64,000 nucleotides of DNA from UBA5336 sp039818165 (GCA_039818165.1 JBCBUL010000007.1:34732-98731), one strand, 5' to 3'. Counted from the first letter of the stretch, positions 9,787 to 18,262 are shown. Program-made: numbers and translations. The notes: generated from the sequence alone by a model not told the origin.

Positions 9787-11715
9787 CTACTGGCCGACCA
9801 TTTGCGCTTCATACCAGCGCTCCATATCCGCCTCGACCTGCTCAAGCGGGCGTGGCCCCCCAGACAAAAGCGTGTAGTGGAACGCGGCGGGATCGAAGGC
9901 CCTTCCGACAACAGCACGTGCCCTGGCCCGAATGGCGGAAATCTGGTCTGCCCCAGCTGTATAAGCCGAAGCCTGACCCGGCCAGACGATGATCCGATCA
10001 ACTTCCGCCGCCATGGGCGCTTCCGGCATACCCGTTACAGCCACCAGATAATCGATCGCCTCTTGGCGTTCCCAACGCATTCTGTGGATGCCCGTATCCA
10101 CCACCTGTCGCGCCGCGCTGAACAATTGGCTCTGCAATATGCCTATCCGCGCATGCGGATCGTCATCGTAGAGTCCGGACTCAAGGCCCAGCGTTTCTGC
10201 ATATGTCGCCCAGCCCTCACCATAGCCGGTGTGCCACATGAGTTGCCGGATCAGGGGCAAGTCTGCCTCGACCATGGCGAAACTCGCTTCGGTATGGTGC
10301 CCCGGAATCGTTTCGTGAAGCATCAAGGCCGGTACAGCATAGCGTGGCCATCTGGAAACGTCTGTCGCGTCGATGCGCAAAACGCCTGGGTCTGCGCCAT
10401 CGGGCGTGGGTGCTGTGTACAGCGCCGCAGCGGCAAGCTGCGTCCTCGGCTCAGCCACACGCACGGTCAGCCGCAACTCCGGCTGACGCGCGATCCAGCC
10501 TTGCATCGCCTCACTCGCGGCCAGAAACGCCGCTTCCACGTCTGCCTCAAGCTGAGCCCGCGCCTCGGGTGTATCCAGATACAATTGCGCCTCAGAAGAA
10601 GCCAGATCGGCCAGGCGTTGTCCGACAGTCAACGAGGGCAACGGCTCTCCGTCTTCCCAGACCTTTGGCACAGGAGGCTGGACAGGCTCAGCTTCGAGCG
10701 CAAGCGTATCCAAAACCGCAAACTCCTCGGACAAGGCCTCCGTGAGCGCGTCTACCCGGGCCCTGGCCTCGCGATGGAGACTTTCTGCCGACGTATCGGC
10801 ACGGGTGTGCATCGCCAGCACAGCATCATAATAGGCGTCGCCATCCGGCAGGGTCCAAACACCGGGGACATCGGTGGCCGATTCAATCAGCGACTCCACG
10901 GTTTCGAGCAGGTCACCATATGCGGGGCGCACACGGTTCCGAATGATGTCATCGGCGGAGTCCCGTAACGCCCGGCGCGTCAGGGATGTTTCGTCGATCA
11001 ACCCGGAAACCTGATCTTCGAAAGCAAGTATGACACGATCGCTTTCCAGCGAAACAGCCAGATCCTCACCCAAACGGAGAGCGAGCGTCTGTAGTATGAC
11101 ACGCGGCGGCAATATGCCCGCCTCGGCGTCTGCCAGAAGGCGGAGGCGCTCATCTTCCAGGGCACTCGCCAGCTGGACCATGCGAGCGAGGAAGTCCTCG
11201 GCGTCCCGGAGGTCGACGACACGCTGGCGGGTGGTCAGCAAGTCTGGTAGATCCACCCAGGCACCTGAGCGGTGGTCGAGAACGTAAGGGTATGCATTGC
11301 CGAGGCCCACGCGCCCATGGCCAAATTCAGCGACGCGAACAGCGGAGGCATAGGTTCGCAGAACCATTTCCTGGTGACCCCTCAGCGCACTGGCTTCTGG
11401 CGCGAGGGTCATCTCTTCCAAGAGTTTCAGCGCTTCGATCCGCGTGAGCCGCTGGCGCTCAAATGCTGCCTGGGACCGGTCTCCGAAGCGGTTGTTGGTG
11501 TCGACTTCAAGAAGATCACCCGGCAGACCGAGGCGCGTCAGGGTTTCCGGCGCCGCAGAGAGCTCCATACGCGCCAGTGCGGCAAACACATCTTCGCTCT
11601 CAACGGAAACGCGGCGCGATGGGGTGTTCGAGTCGCCTCCACAAGCTGGCGCACCCAGCATCAGGGCGAATGCAAGCCCCAGACTGGCAAATCGGTTTTG
11701 AAGCTTTCTGCCCAT
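9787..11715 (-). CDS. DUF885 family protein, predicted secreted metallopeptidase-like
   Basis: 642-residue exported protein. The N-terminus (LGLAFALMLGAPACGG) is a signal sequence with Cys near residue 25; the lipobox is imperfect because Pro stands at -2. The diagnostic DUF885 motif HETIPGHH lies in the C-terminal third, followed by HTGYGEGWATYAETLG, an arrangement like gluzincin metallopeptidases (HExxH-like His-Glu plus a downstream Glu). Most of the rest is helical. DUF885 proteins are often annotated as peptidases, but activity is largely inferred from the motif. It lies divergent from sapC across a 127-bp gap. Confidence 0.9.
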   Translation of the reverse strand: MGRKLQNRFASLGLAFALMLGAPACGGDSNTPSRRVSVESEDVFAALARMELSAAPETLTRLGLPGDLLEVDTNNRFGDRSQAAFERQRLTRIEALKLLEEMTLAPEASALRGHQEMVLRTYASAVRVAEFGHGRVGLGNAYPYVLDHRSGAWVDLPDLLTTRQRVVDLRDAEDFLARMVQLASALEDERLRLLADAEAGILPPRVILQTLALRLGEDLAVSLESDRVILAFEDQVSGLIDETSLTRRALRDSADDIIRNRVRPAYGDLLETVESLIESATDVPGVWTLPDGDAYYDAVLAMHTRADTSAESLHREARARVDALTEALSEEFAVLDTLALEAEPVQPPVPKVWEDGEPLPSLTVGQRLADLASSEAQLYLDTPEARAQLEADVEAAFLAASEAMQGWIARQPELRLTVRVAEPRTQLAAAALYTAPTPDGADPGVLRIDATDVSRWPRYAVPALMLHETIPGHHTEASFAMVEADLPLIRQLMWHTGYGEGWATYAETLGLESGLYDDDPHARIGILQSQLFSAARQVVDTGIHRMRWERQEAIDYLVAVTGMPEAPMAAEVDRIIVWPGQASAYTAGADQISAIRARARAVVGRAFDPAAFHYTLLSGGPRPLEQVEADMERWYEAQMVGQ

Positions 11716-11842
11716 GGGGCGTAAGGTGGAAGCAGCCGCCTGCTGCGTAAAGGGAATTTAACCGCGATCGACTGGTCGGTGGCGGTTGTAGGAGCCTGTC
11801 ATATCGGCTAAGCGTCCGCCGCACGAGACGAGGAGCAGACCT

Positions 11843-12775
11843 GTGGACAACAATCCCAACCAGCCCCCAGGCCAACCCGGCGCTCCGGGACAGCCTGGCC
11901 AACCGATCGCTCCGGGACAACCCGGACAGCCAGGACAACCCGGCGGACCCATGGCGGCCCAGCCAGGCCAACAGCCCATGCAGGGCAACCCAGGCGCCCC
12001 CGAAGGCGGCGCTCAACTGACAGGGAATGTACTGTTCTACAAGCGGCCTGAGCCGCTTTCTCCGGAAGCCCATGGCGCGCTCGGCGTAAAACAGATTCAA
12101 CAGCCCTTCAGCTTCCTGCGCGAAGCCCACGCTGTTCCTGTGACGGTGACCGAGTTCGGTATGGCCGCAAGCGCCTATCCGGTGATCTTTGTTGGCGACG
12201 AACGTGTTCCCGTTGCAGTCATGGGCGTGCGCCAGGGGCAGAACCTGTTCGTCACGCCCGAAGGCCTGACTGAGCAAGACTATTACGTGCCGGCGTTTGT
12301 ACGCCGTTATCCCTTCGTGTTTGCCGCTGACAACAATTCAGACCGGCTCCTGCTTTGCGTGGACCGTCAGGCCCCGATGGTTTCAGAGCAGCCTGAAGTG
12401 CCTTTCTTCGAGAATGGGCAACCTTCGAAGTTCACCAATGACGCCATCGAATTTTGTAAAGAGTTTGAGCGTCAGCGCCGCGCCACATCGGAGTTTGCCG
12501 ATATTCTGCGCAAGTTCGACCTGTTTGAGCAAAAGTCCGTGGCATTCCAGCCGCGTGACGCCCAGGGCAACCCCGCCGGCGAGCAACAAAAGATCGCCGA
12601 TTACTGGGCCGTTTCTGAAGAGAAGCTCAATGCGCTGCCACCAGAGCAGTTCATGGAACTGAAAAACAATGGTGCTGTGGGCGCAATCTACGCGCACCTG
12701 ATTTCACTGCTGAACTGGTCGCGGATCATCCAGCGTGCAATCCGCGCAAATTCAGGTCAGGCCGGCACGGCATAA
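11843..12775 (+). CDS. SapC family protein with collagen-like N-terminus
   Basis: 310 residues. From about residue 45 the sequence matches SapC (S-layer-associated family): NVLFYKRPEPLSPEAHGALG, then VTEFGMAASAYPVIF, VMGVRQGQNLFV and YYVPAFVRRYPFVF. SapC function is poorly known. The unusual part is residues 5-42, a Gly/Pro/Gln tract with repeated G-Q-P and G-A-P triplets (GQPGAPGQPGQP, later GQPGQPGQPGGP), i.e. a collagen-like Gly-X-Y series interrupted once by IAP. No signal peptide is evident. The start is GTG 11843 behind AGGAG; the first ATG (Met at about residue 37) would lose the repeat. A terminator follows 32 bp past the stop, so it is a single-gene unit. Confidence 0.88.
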   Translation: MDNNPNQPPGQPGAPGQPGQPIAPGQPGQPGQPGGPMAAQPGQQPMQGNPGAPEGGAQLTGNVLFYKRPEPLSPEAHGALGVKQIQQPFSFLREAHAVPVTVTEFGMAASAYPVIFVGDERVPVAVMGVRQGQNLFVTPEGLTEQDYYVPAFVRRYPFVFAADNNSDRLLLCVDRQAPMVSEQPEVPFFENGQPSKFTNDAIEFCKEFERQRRATSEFADILRKFDLFEQKSVAFQPRDAQGNPAGEQQKIADYWAVSEEKLNALPPEQFMELKNNGAVGAIYAHLISLLNWSRIIQRAIRANSGQAGTA

Positions 12776-12807
12776 GCCTACCCGAACTTAAAAACATCAA
12801 TTAGAGA

Positions 12808-12838
12808 GGGCGGCTTCAGTTTGAAAGCCGCCCTTTTC
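12808..12838 (+). terminator. Rho-independent terminator after sapC
   Basis: Stem GGGCGGCTT / AAAGCCGCCC (arms 12808-12816 and 12824-12833) with a 7-nt loop, followed by TTTTCTT. It lies 33 bp after the SapC stop. Confidence 0.85.
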
Positions 12839-12904
12839 TTATCGCCGATCACACAAACACGCCCTCCTCAAGATTTCGAGAGGGCCTTTCGATATGTTAG
12901 CGTC

Positions 12905-12920
12905 ATGGGCATATGCCCAT
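12905..12920. repeat. Perfect 16-bp palindrome upstream of the DsbD gene
   Basis: The sequence ATGGGCATATGCCCAT reads identically on both strands and ends 34 bp before the DsbD start codon. It could be a regulator binding site or a short mRNA hairpin. No binding protein can be named. Confidence 0.5.
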
Positions 12921-12954
12921 CAGACCTCCCGAATTCTCCCCAAAAAGGCCAATC

Positions 12955-15084
12955 ATGCTTCGATCCCTGGTTCTTCTTGCCTGCGCCTTGGCTTTTTCAC
13001 TCACCGTGAGAGCTGAGCCCTATGACGCTGGGCACGCCGAAGTCGAACTCATCTCGGAGCGGACCACCGCGCTGCCGGGCGAGACGATTTACCTGGCGCT
13101 GGACAAGACCCTTGACGAGGGGTGGCATGTGTACTGGCGCAACGCTGGCGACGCTGGCCTGCCGCCAGAAATCTTCTGGGACGAAGGCCCCCTCGGCGAG
13201 AAGACTGAAGACGAAGATTTTGTGTGGCCGATCCCGAAACTCCTGCCCGTGGTCGAAGGCGAGATCATGGACTACGGATACGATGACGCTGTAACGCTTC
13301 CCTTTGCCGTCACTGTGCCGGAAGACGCGCTTGGTTCGATCATTTTCAGGGGTGTTGCTGACTATCTGATTTGCAAGGATGTCTGCATCCCCGAAAGCGC
13401 ACCTGTCGATTTCACCCTGTTTATCGGCACGAGCCAGGTGCCCGATGAAGCAAATGCCGCAAAGATCGCGACCGCACTCGCTGCAACGCCAGTCCCATTT
13501 GAAGGCGAAACAGCCATCCGGGAGACCAGCGACGGCCTTCAGCTTAATCTGGCCCCCGGCACCGAGGGTTTGCTCGATGAAGCGTCCTTGCGGTTCTTTC
13601 CGTATCAGAACGAGATCGTGCATGCGGCCGTACAGAGCCAGTCCAAAGGCCCCAACGGCGCTAGCCTCGACATGCGCAAGGCTGCGCGGGAGAGCCTCAG
13701 CGAAACGCTGGACGGTGTCGTTGTCGCAACCGCAAGCGACGGAACTCGCAGCGGATATCTCATCAGTGCGCCCGTAGTTTCGGCGCCCCTACAGGGAACA
13801 TTTGGCACGGCGTCACCGGCGTTTGCGGGCTCAACGATAGGCGCTCAAGAAGGCATCAATCTTCTGGCCCTGGCAGGATTGGCGCTGCTGGGCGGATTGG
13901 TCCTGAATCTGATGCCCTGCGTCTTGCCGGTTTTGTCCATCAAGGCGATGGGCATGGTCTCGGCTGCCGGCAGCGGCGATGCAAACCACCTCAAAGCGCA
14001 CGGCCTCTGGTATACAGCTGGCGTCCTTTTATCGTTCGCCGCGCTGGCAGCAGCCTTCGTCGCCCTACGATCAGCTGGCGAGTTCTGGGCCCTTGGGTCC
14101 CTCCTACAATACCCTATCGTCGTTGCCGCACTCGCCCTCGGCGCATTTGTCCTGGGCCTCTGGCTGCTTGGCATGTTCGAGGCAGGCACATCAATACAGA
14201 ATGTCGGGTCTGGCGCGGCTAGCCGTAGCGGAAACCTTGGCGCATTCGCCACGGGCGCGCTGGCGGCAACGGCAGGAGCGCCCTGTGTGGGCCCCTTTGT
14301 TGGCGCGTCATTGGGCGCGGTGTTGGAGCGGCCAGCGCTGGAAGTCTTCTTCATCTATCTGATGCTGGGCCTCGGCCTCGCAGTGCCTTTCCTGCTGCTC
14401 AGCTTCGTTCCCGGCCTTGCGCGCTTCCTTCCCAAGCCGGGCGCCTGGATGGAGCGCGTGAAGCAGTTCTTTGCCTTCCCCATGTTCCTCACGGCCGCGG
14501 CTCTCTTATTTGTGCTTGGAGACCAGGCCGGAACGGGCGCCGTGGCATGGTTGGCCATGGCGGCGACACTGATCGCTTTTGGTATTTGGGCAATGAAATC
14601 AGCAGGCGGGGCGTTCAAACCCATTGCAATAGCCCTGGGTGCGCTCGCAATTCTGGGCGGGATCGTCCTCCCATTCACGACGGCTCGCACGCAGCTGACC
14701 GCACAAGCTGGCACGCCGACCTACGCCACCAGCGTTGAAACAGAGGCGTGGAGCCCGGATCGCGTGGCTGAGCTCACCGCCGAGGGCCGTCCGGTCTTTG
14801 TCGACTTTACCGCCACATGGTGCATGATCTGCCAGGCCAACAAACGCACAACGCTGACGCGGCCAGAAGTGCTGTCGGCCATGGACACGGCCGATATGGC
14901 CTTCCTGGTGGCCGATTTCACCAACAAGGATCTAATGATTGCCGATGAGCTGAAACTGCGTGGGCGCCCAGGCGTTCCCATGTACCTCATGTTTGCTCCG
15001 GGCGCATCAGAACCGAAGATCCTGCCGCAAACGCTCACGCCAGGGCTGATGATCCGCGAAATCGACGCAGTGACTCGAAATTAG
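12955..15084 (+). CDS. Protein-disulfide reductase, DsbD/ScsB type
   Basis: Passes electrons from cytosolic thioredoxin across the inner membrane to periplasmic thiol proteins. 709 residues with a signal peptide (LRSLVLLACALAFSLTVRA). The N-terminal periplasmic domain includes EGWHVYWRNAGDAG and the paired Cys in YLICKDVCIPES. The membrane domain has eight or so helices with one Cys in NLMPCVLPVLSIKAMG and one in GAPCVGPFVGASLG. The C-terminal thioredoxin domain has the CxxC motif TATWCMICQANKR. All three Cys pairs are therefore present. ATG 12955 is chosen because it begins the signal peptide; the frame extends 14 codons upstream. The redoxin gene follows 48 bp later, suggesting co-expression and a possible substrate. 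Confidence 0.93.
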   Translation: MLRSLVLLACALAFSLTVRAEPYDAGHAEVELISERTTALPGETIYLALDKTLDEGWHVYWRNAGDAGLPPEIFWDEGPLGEKTEDEDFVWPIPKLLPVVEGEIMDYGYDDAVTLPFAVTVPEDALGSIIFRGVADYLICKDVCIPESAPVDFTLFIGTSQVPDEANAAKIATALAATPVPFEGETAIRETSDGLQLNLAPGTEGLLDEASLRFFPYQNEIVHAAVQSQSKGPNGASLDMRKAARESLSETLDGVVVATASDGTRSGYLISAPVVSAPLQGTFGTASPAFAGSTIGAQEGINLLALAGLALLGGLVLNLMPCVLPVLSIKAMGMVSAAGSGDANHLKAHGLWYTAGVLLSFAALAAAFVALRSAGEFWALGSLLQYPIVVAALALGAFVLGLWLLGMFEAGTSIQNVGSGAASRSGNLGAFATGALAATAGAPCVGPFVGASLGAVLERPALEVFFIYLMLGLGLAVPFLLLSFVPGLARFLPKPGAWMERVKQFFAFPMFLTAAALLFVLGDQAGTGAVAWLAMAATLIAFGIWAMKSAGGAFKPIAIALGALAILGGIVLPFTTARTQLTAQAGTPTYATSVETEAWSPDRVAELTAEGRPVFVDFTATWCMICQANKRTTLTRPEVLSAMDTADMAFLVADFTNKDLMIADELKLRGRPGVPMYLMFAPGASEPKILPQTLTPGLMIREIDAVTRN

Positions 15085-15132
15085 GGTCTGCCATCCTATT
15101 TTCCAGCTAAAGCATCAAGCGGAGCTCTCACA

Positions 15133-15777
15133 ATGAATACCCGGAATGTTTTCGTTGCTGGCGGCATGGCAGCGGCCGTCTGTTTGACTGTAGGTGCCCT
15201 CGTGGCCTCAACGGCGTCGGCAGAAACCGTGGAACTGTCACCCGGCATCATGGCACCTGGTTTCACCGGGACCACCAGCACCGGAGAGACCGTTTCTTTG
15301 TCCGACTTCGAAGGCAAGACCGTGGTGTTGGAATGGACCAATCACGACTGCCCGTTTGTGCGGAAACACTATGACGCGGAATTGGCGAATATGCAGGACC
15401 TGCAGGCCGACGCAGCTGCTGGTGATGTTGTCTGGCTATCGGTAATCTCGTCCGCCCCGGGAAAGCAGGGACATGTCTCCGCTGATGAAGCCAACGCGCT
15501 TTCAGAAAACCGCGGCGCGGCCCCTGCCCACGTCATCCTTGATGAAAGCGGTGATATCGGCCGCCTCTATGGCGCCAAGACCACCCCGCACATGTACGTC
15601 ATCGAGGCGGATGGTGAGTTGGCCTACAATGGCGCAATCGACTCGATCAGCTCGGCGAGGCCGCGAGATATTCCCGATGCTGATCCCTATGTCGAAATGG
15701 CCCTTGCCGCGGTGGGCTCAGGCGGAAGCCCGGATCCCGATGCCACGAAGCCCTATGGCTGTTCCGTCAAGTACTGA
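15133..15777 (+). CDS. Exported redoxin (AhpC/TSA-thioredoxin-like, PRX-like)
   Basis: 214 residues with an N-terminal signal segment (about 1-31, ending STASA). The mature part is a thioredoxin-fold redoxin: LSPGIMAPGFTGTTSTGETV, then LSDFEGKTVVLEWTNHDCPF with a single Cys at the peroxidatic position, and a C-terminus YGCSVKY typical of this subfamily. There is no CxxC, so a thioredoxin-type reductase is unlikely; a peroxiredoxin-like or thiol-dependent role needing an external reductant is more plausible. GGAG precedes ATG 15133. The DsbD-type gene just upstream could supply electrons. The 3' end overlaps the convergent gene by 25 bp. Confidence 0.88.
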   Translation: MNTRNVFVAGGMAAAVCLTVGALVASTASAETVELSPGIMAPGFTGTTSTGETVSLSDFEGKTVVLEWTNHDCPFVRKHYDAELANMQDLQADAAAGDVVWLSVISSAPGKQGHVSADEANALSENRGAAPAHVILDESGDIGRLYGAKTTPHMYVIEADGELAYNGAIDSISSARPRDIPDADPYVEMALAAVGSGGSPDPDATKPYGCSVKY

Positions 15778-16229
15778 TACGCCTTTTCCGGGTCTGCCTC
15801 GCACGACATTGGCGTACTGATTTCCGATCGCGTATGACCGCGCGCTTCAAGGTGCGCTGCCGCCAGGCCGATGCGCTCGGCGTCGTGGAGCAAAGTCGCC
15901 AAACGGCGCAGGGACGCCTGACGCTTCCCCGGCATATGCAGCATGCGGAGCTGCAGATCGGCATCCTCAGCGATCCCTCGGAATATACACACCAGGTCTT
16001 CCGCGCCTTCAATACTGGACATGTCCCGCGACAACCGCTCGGCTGTAGACGCGAACCGGGCAATCTCGTGCTCAACGGATATGTCCATGGGCTCACCTTC
16101 GAGCGCGGATGTTACGTCCTCGGACAGGTTTGCAGCAGTTCTGGACCATTCCGTCGAGAGTTCCGCCTCCGCACTTGCCGTCAATGGACAAAAATATATC
16201 GCGCAAACAAGGAGAATTGGTTTCAGCAT
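15753..16229 (-). CDS. Hypothetical secreted protein (158 aa)
   Basis: Not recognised. A signal peptide (MLKPILLVCAIYFCPLTASA, then EAE) is followed by a predominantly helical mature domain with three Cys: one in AEDLVCIFRG, one in STPMSCEA, plus the leader's own. The helical pattern (RFASTAERLSRDMSSIEGAE, SLRRLATLLHDAERIGL) suggests a small periplasmic helical bundle. ATG 16229 is selected because it begins the signal peptide; upstream in-frame codons are unlikely to be used. The 3' end overlaps the redoxin gene by 25 bp in the convergent direction. Function unknown. Confidence 0.7.
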   Translation of the reverse strand: MLKPILLVCAIYFCPLTASAEAELSTEWSRTAANLSEDVTSALEGEPMDISVEHEIARFASTAERLSRDMSSIEGAEDLVCIFRGIAEDADLQLRMLHMPGKRQASLRRLATLLHDAERIGLAAAHLEARGHTRSEISTPMSCEADPEKAYQYLTEQP

Positions 16230-16553
16230 GGCACAGCCTCCTGATTCCCCCGGAGAGGGAAGCAATCGCCATGCCGTTCGCCCGAATCGCCATACCGTCA
16301 AGGCTAGCAGGGACGTTTTCGTCCGAACAACACCACTTTTTGGCGATTCGCACAGCTCTTCTTACACGCCGAATTGCAGGTGACGACCCTTCGAAAAGTC
16401 TGTCCACCTCAAAACACTATGAATTTTGCTTCGATCGCATGCGGAGGGTTTTCAACGGCTAATGAAAAAGAATACGCAAAACGCATTGACAGATCGTGTG
16501 CTGAAAGTTTTTCTAATCGAGCAGTTTCTGGGAGGAAATGCTGCGAGTGTGGG

Positions 16554-16592
16554 AGGCGCGGAAGTCGAGAGACTGACCGCGCCTTTCTTTTT
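16554..16592 (+). terminator. Orphan plus-strand Rho-independent terminator
   Basis: An 8-bp perfect stem AGGCGCGG / CCGCGCCT (16554-16561 and 16577-16584) with a 15-nt loop is followed by TTCTTTTT. No annotated plus-strand gene precedes it within 770 bp (the redoxin stops at 15777), so it may end an unannotated short RNA. Confidence 0.7.
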
Positions 16593-16613
16593 GACCATTC
16601 CTGACATCCAGAT

Positions 16614-16750
16614 AAAAAGAGAGCCGGACACAGCACGTGTCCGGCCTGAAGTGTGAGGCAGTTTGGAAGTCCATCAGCGGGCCTGGCATCAGAGGCTCAG
16701 GGGTGAGGTAGGGGCGTTGCAGTTCTGGCACCGCGACCCGCTGACTTCCT
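16614..16750 (-). ncRNA. Candidate small RNA, about 137 nt
   Basis: Minus-strand unit with promoter, folded body and terminator in order. The RNA would start with AGGAAGTCAGCGGG; its first 13 paired bases match a 3' arm further on: GGAAGTC (16749-16743) pairs with GACTTCC (16671-16665), and AGCGGG (16742-16737) with CCCGCT (16681-16676), leaving a 4-nt bulge. The enclosed ~55 nt are C-rich and weakly paired (CGCCCCTACCTCACCCC), a possible mRNA-pairing region. A 9-bp perfect terminator stem GCCGGACAC/GTGTCCGGC (16645-16623) and a T run end it. It lacks the SRP RNA apical signature and is too short and differently folded for 6S RNA. No family can be named. Confidence 0.6.
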
Positions 16751-16755
16751 GATAA

Positions 16756-16783
16756 ACAATATGCATTTATCGCTTTTCGTCAA
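16756..16783 (-). promoter_or_regulatory. Candidate promoter of the 16614-16750 small RNA
   Basis: TTGACG (16783-16778) and TATTGT (16761-16756) are separated by 16 bp, and the -10 ends 6 bp before A16750. That base lies immediately before the first base pair of the RNA stem. The position match supports the site more than the motif scores alone. Confidence 0.5.
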
Positions 16784-16941
16784 GCGTATATATCGTTTTT
16801 CAATCAATTTCTAAACATTGTTTAATGATGGGAGTCGGCGTGATGATGCTGCGCCCATTGGCGGGCCGGTCTAGGCGTTGACATAGCCAACGGCCTGTCA
16901 CACCCCATCCCGGAACAATACCACCGCAATGGAGCCCCCAA

Positions 16942-18129
16942 GTGAGCGATCCTCGCCAGCACATCATGCCCGTCTACCGACCACCAGAAGAGGCCTTCAT
17001 TCGCGGGGAAGGAACACGTCTATTCACTGAGGATGGCACGGCATACCTCGATTTCGTGGCGGGCATCGCCGTGAGCGCTCTCGGGCACAGCCACCCGGCC
17101 ATGGTGGACGCACTAAAGGACCAGGTCGAGAAACTGTGGCATACATCGAACATGTTTCGCGTCCCCGCGGGCGAGGAACTCGCCGCCAAGATGTGCGCGC
17201 GCACGTTCGCGGACCGGGTCTTCTTCACCAATTCCGGCACCGAGGCCGTAGAATGTGCGCTGAAAACCGCCCGGAAGTATCATTGGGCCAACGGGCGCGA
17301 AGAACGGTTTGAAATCGTCACCTTCACCGGCGCATTTCACGGTCGCTCACTGGGCGCAATCAATGCTGGCGGCAATCCCAAATATCTGGAGGGCTTCGGC
17401 CCCGCCCTTCCCGGCTTCACCCAGGTGGAATGGGGAGATCACGACGCGCTCGATGCCGCGGTGACAGAGAAGACCGCAGCGGTGTTTGTCGAACCCGTTC
17501 AGGGTGAAGGCGGTGTGCGCGCCATGCCGGAACAGTGCCTGACGGGTCTGCGCAAACTTTGCGACGAGCGCGGCGCTCTGCTGATCTATGATGAAGTCCA
17601 GTGCGGCATGGGCCGGACGGGGCAACTCTTTGCCCATGAGTGGGCCGAAACCGCCCAACCAGACATCATGTGTGTCGCCAAGGGGGTTGGCGGCGGGTTC
17701 CCCTTCGGCGCATGCCTGACAACGGAAGAAACCGGTTCGGTGATGCAACCTGGCTCCCACGGATCGACCTATGGCGGCAATCCGCTGGCAATGGCGGTCG
17801 GTAATGTCGTCTGGGACATAATCAGCGACGAGGCATTCTTGTCCGATGTCCGCAGAGTGGCCGGAACTCTGGCACAGTCCTTGTCGGGCATCGCCGAAAG
17901 CCATCCGGACGTTTGCGATGGCGTTACAGGCAAAGGGCTTCTGACGGGCCTCAAGATGAAAGACGCGCCAAAGCCGCTTCAGAACCTCTGCCGCGAGCAC
18001 AACTTGCTTGTTGGCGTTGCAGGCAACAACGTGCTCCGGCTGGCGCCGCCACTTGTCATAACCGACGAGGATGTGCGCGAGGCAACCCAAACCATAGACG
18101 CGGCCATAACCAAGATGAAAGCCGCTTAG
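16942..18129 (+). CDS. argD: Acetylornithine / succinylornithine aminotransferase
   Basis: PLP enzyme of arginine synthesis that converts N-acetylglutamate semialdehyde to N-acetylornithine; the same fold can act in lysine synthesis. 395 residues, the usual length. Visible signatures are FTNSGTEAVECALKTARKYH (PLP phosphate site), YDEVQCGMGRTG (Asp contacting the PLP nitrogen) and the Schiff-base Lys in VAKGVGGGFPFGA, followed by GSHGSTYGGNPLA. The start is GTG 16942 with GGAG 8 bp upstream. argF, often its downstream partner, is absent here; the next gene is a DUF2853 protein. Confidence 0.94.
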   Translation: MSDPRQHIMPVYRPPEEAFIRGEGTRLFTEDGTAYLDFVAGIAVSALGHSHPAMVDALKDQVEKLWHTSNMFRVPAGEELAAKMCARTFADRVFFTNSGTEAVECALKTARKYHWANGREERFEIVTFTGAFHGRSLGAINAGGNPKYLEGFGPALPGFTQVEWGDHDALDAAVTEKTAAVFVEPVQGEGGVRAMPEQCLTGLRKLCDERGALLIYDEVQCGMGRTGQLFAHEWAETAQPDIMCVAKGVGGGFPFGACLTTEETGSVMQPGSHGSTYGGNPLAMAVGNVVWDIISDEAFLSDVRRVAGTLAQSLSGIAESHPDVCDGVTGKGLLTGLKMKDAPKPLQNLCREHNLLVGVAGNNVLRLAPPLVITDEDVREATQTIDAAITKMKAA

Positions 18130-18262
18130 CTCTTGATTCTTACCGCAAATACAGTTGCAGAGTTTCACAAAGCAAGAGACTCAGGCTAGTCGGTTTGTTT
18201 GGGGCTGGAGTAGAGATCGCGCCCCGTATGGGAACTGCATTTGTCCCCAGAAGGAGAAGACA

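Larger units (their letters stand above)
16230..16941. other. 712-bp intergenic region holding two convergent small transcription units
   Basis: No convincing protein gene. The left part (16230-16460) shows nothing specific beyond the promoter region of the minus-strand secreted protein. The middle holds a plus-strand terminator (16554-16592) and a minus-strand terminator (within 16614-16645) placed back to back. The right part holds a candidate small RNA with its own promoter and then the argD upstream region. A weak plus-strand -35-like TTGACA at 16486-16491 could start a short RNA that ends at the first terminator; its -10 is poor. Confidence 0.6.

Noticed and set aside
16462..16656. Plus-strand frame starting ATG-AAA-AAG, 64 codons
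   Set aside because: It runs through both terminators and has no ribosome-binding site.
16614..16750. SRP RNA or 6S RNA identity for the small RNA
   Set aside because: The conserved SRP apical sequence (GGAAG with AGCAG) is missing. A CCCCTGAGCC stretch resembles part of E. coli 6S RNA, but length and fold do not fit.
16690..16768. A 25-codon minus-strand frame with a CxxC (MHIVYQEVSGSRCQNCNA...)
   Set aside because: Its ATG lies upstream of the predicted transcription start at 16750, it has no Shine-Dalgarno, and it spans the 5' arm and loop of the RNA stem. The RNA interpretation explains the sequence better.
16878..16906. Possible argD promoter with TTGACA at 16878-16883
   Set aside because: The region 17 bp downstream (CACCCC) has no resemblance to a -10 element, so the site is not listed as a feature.
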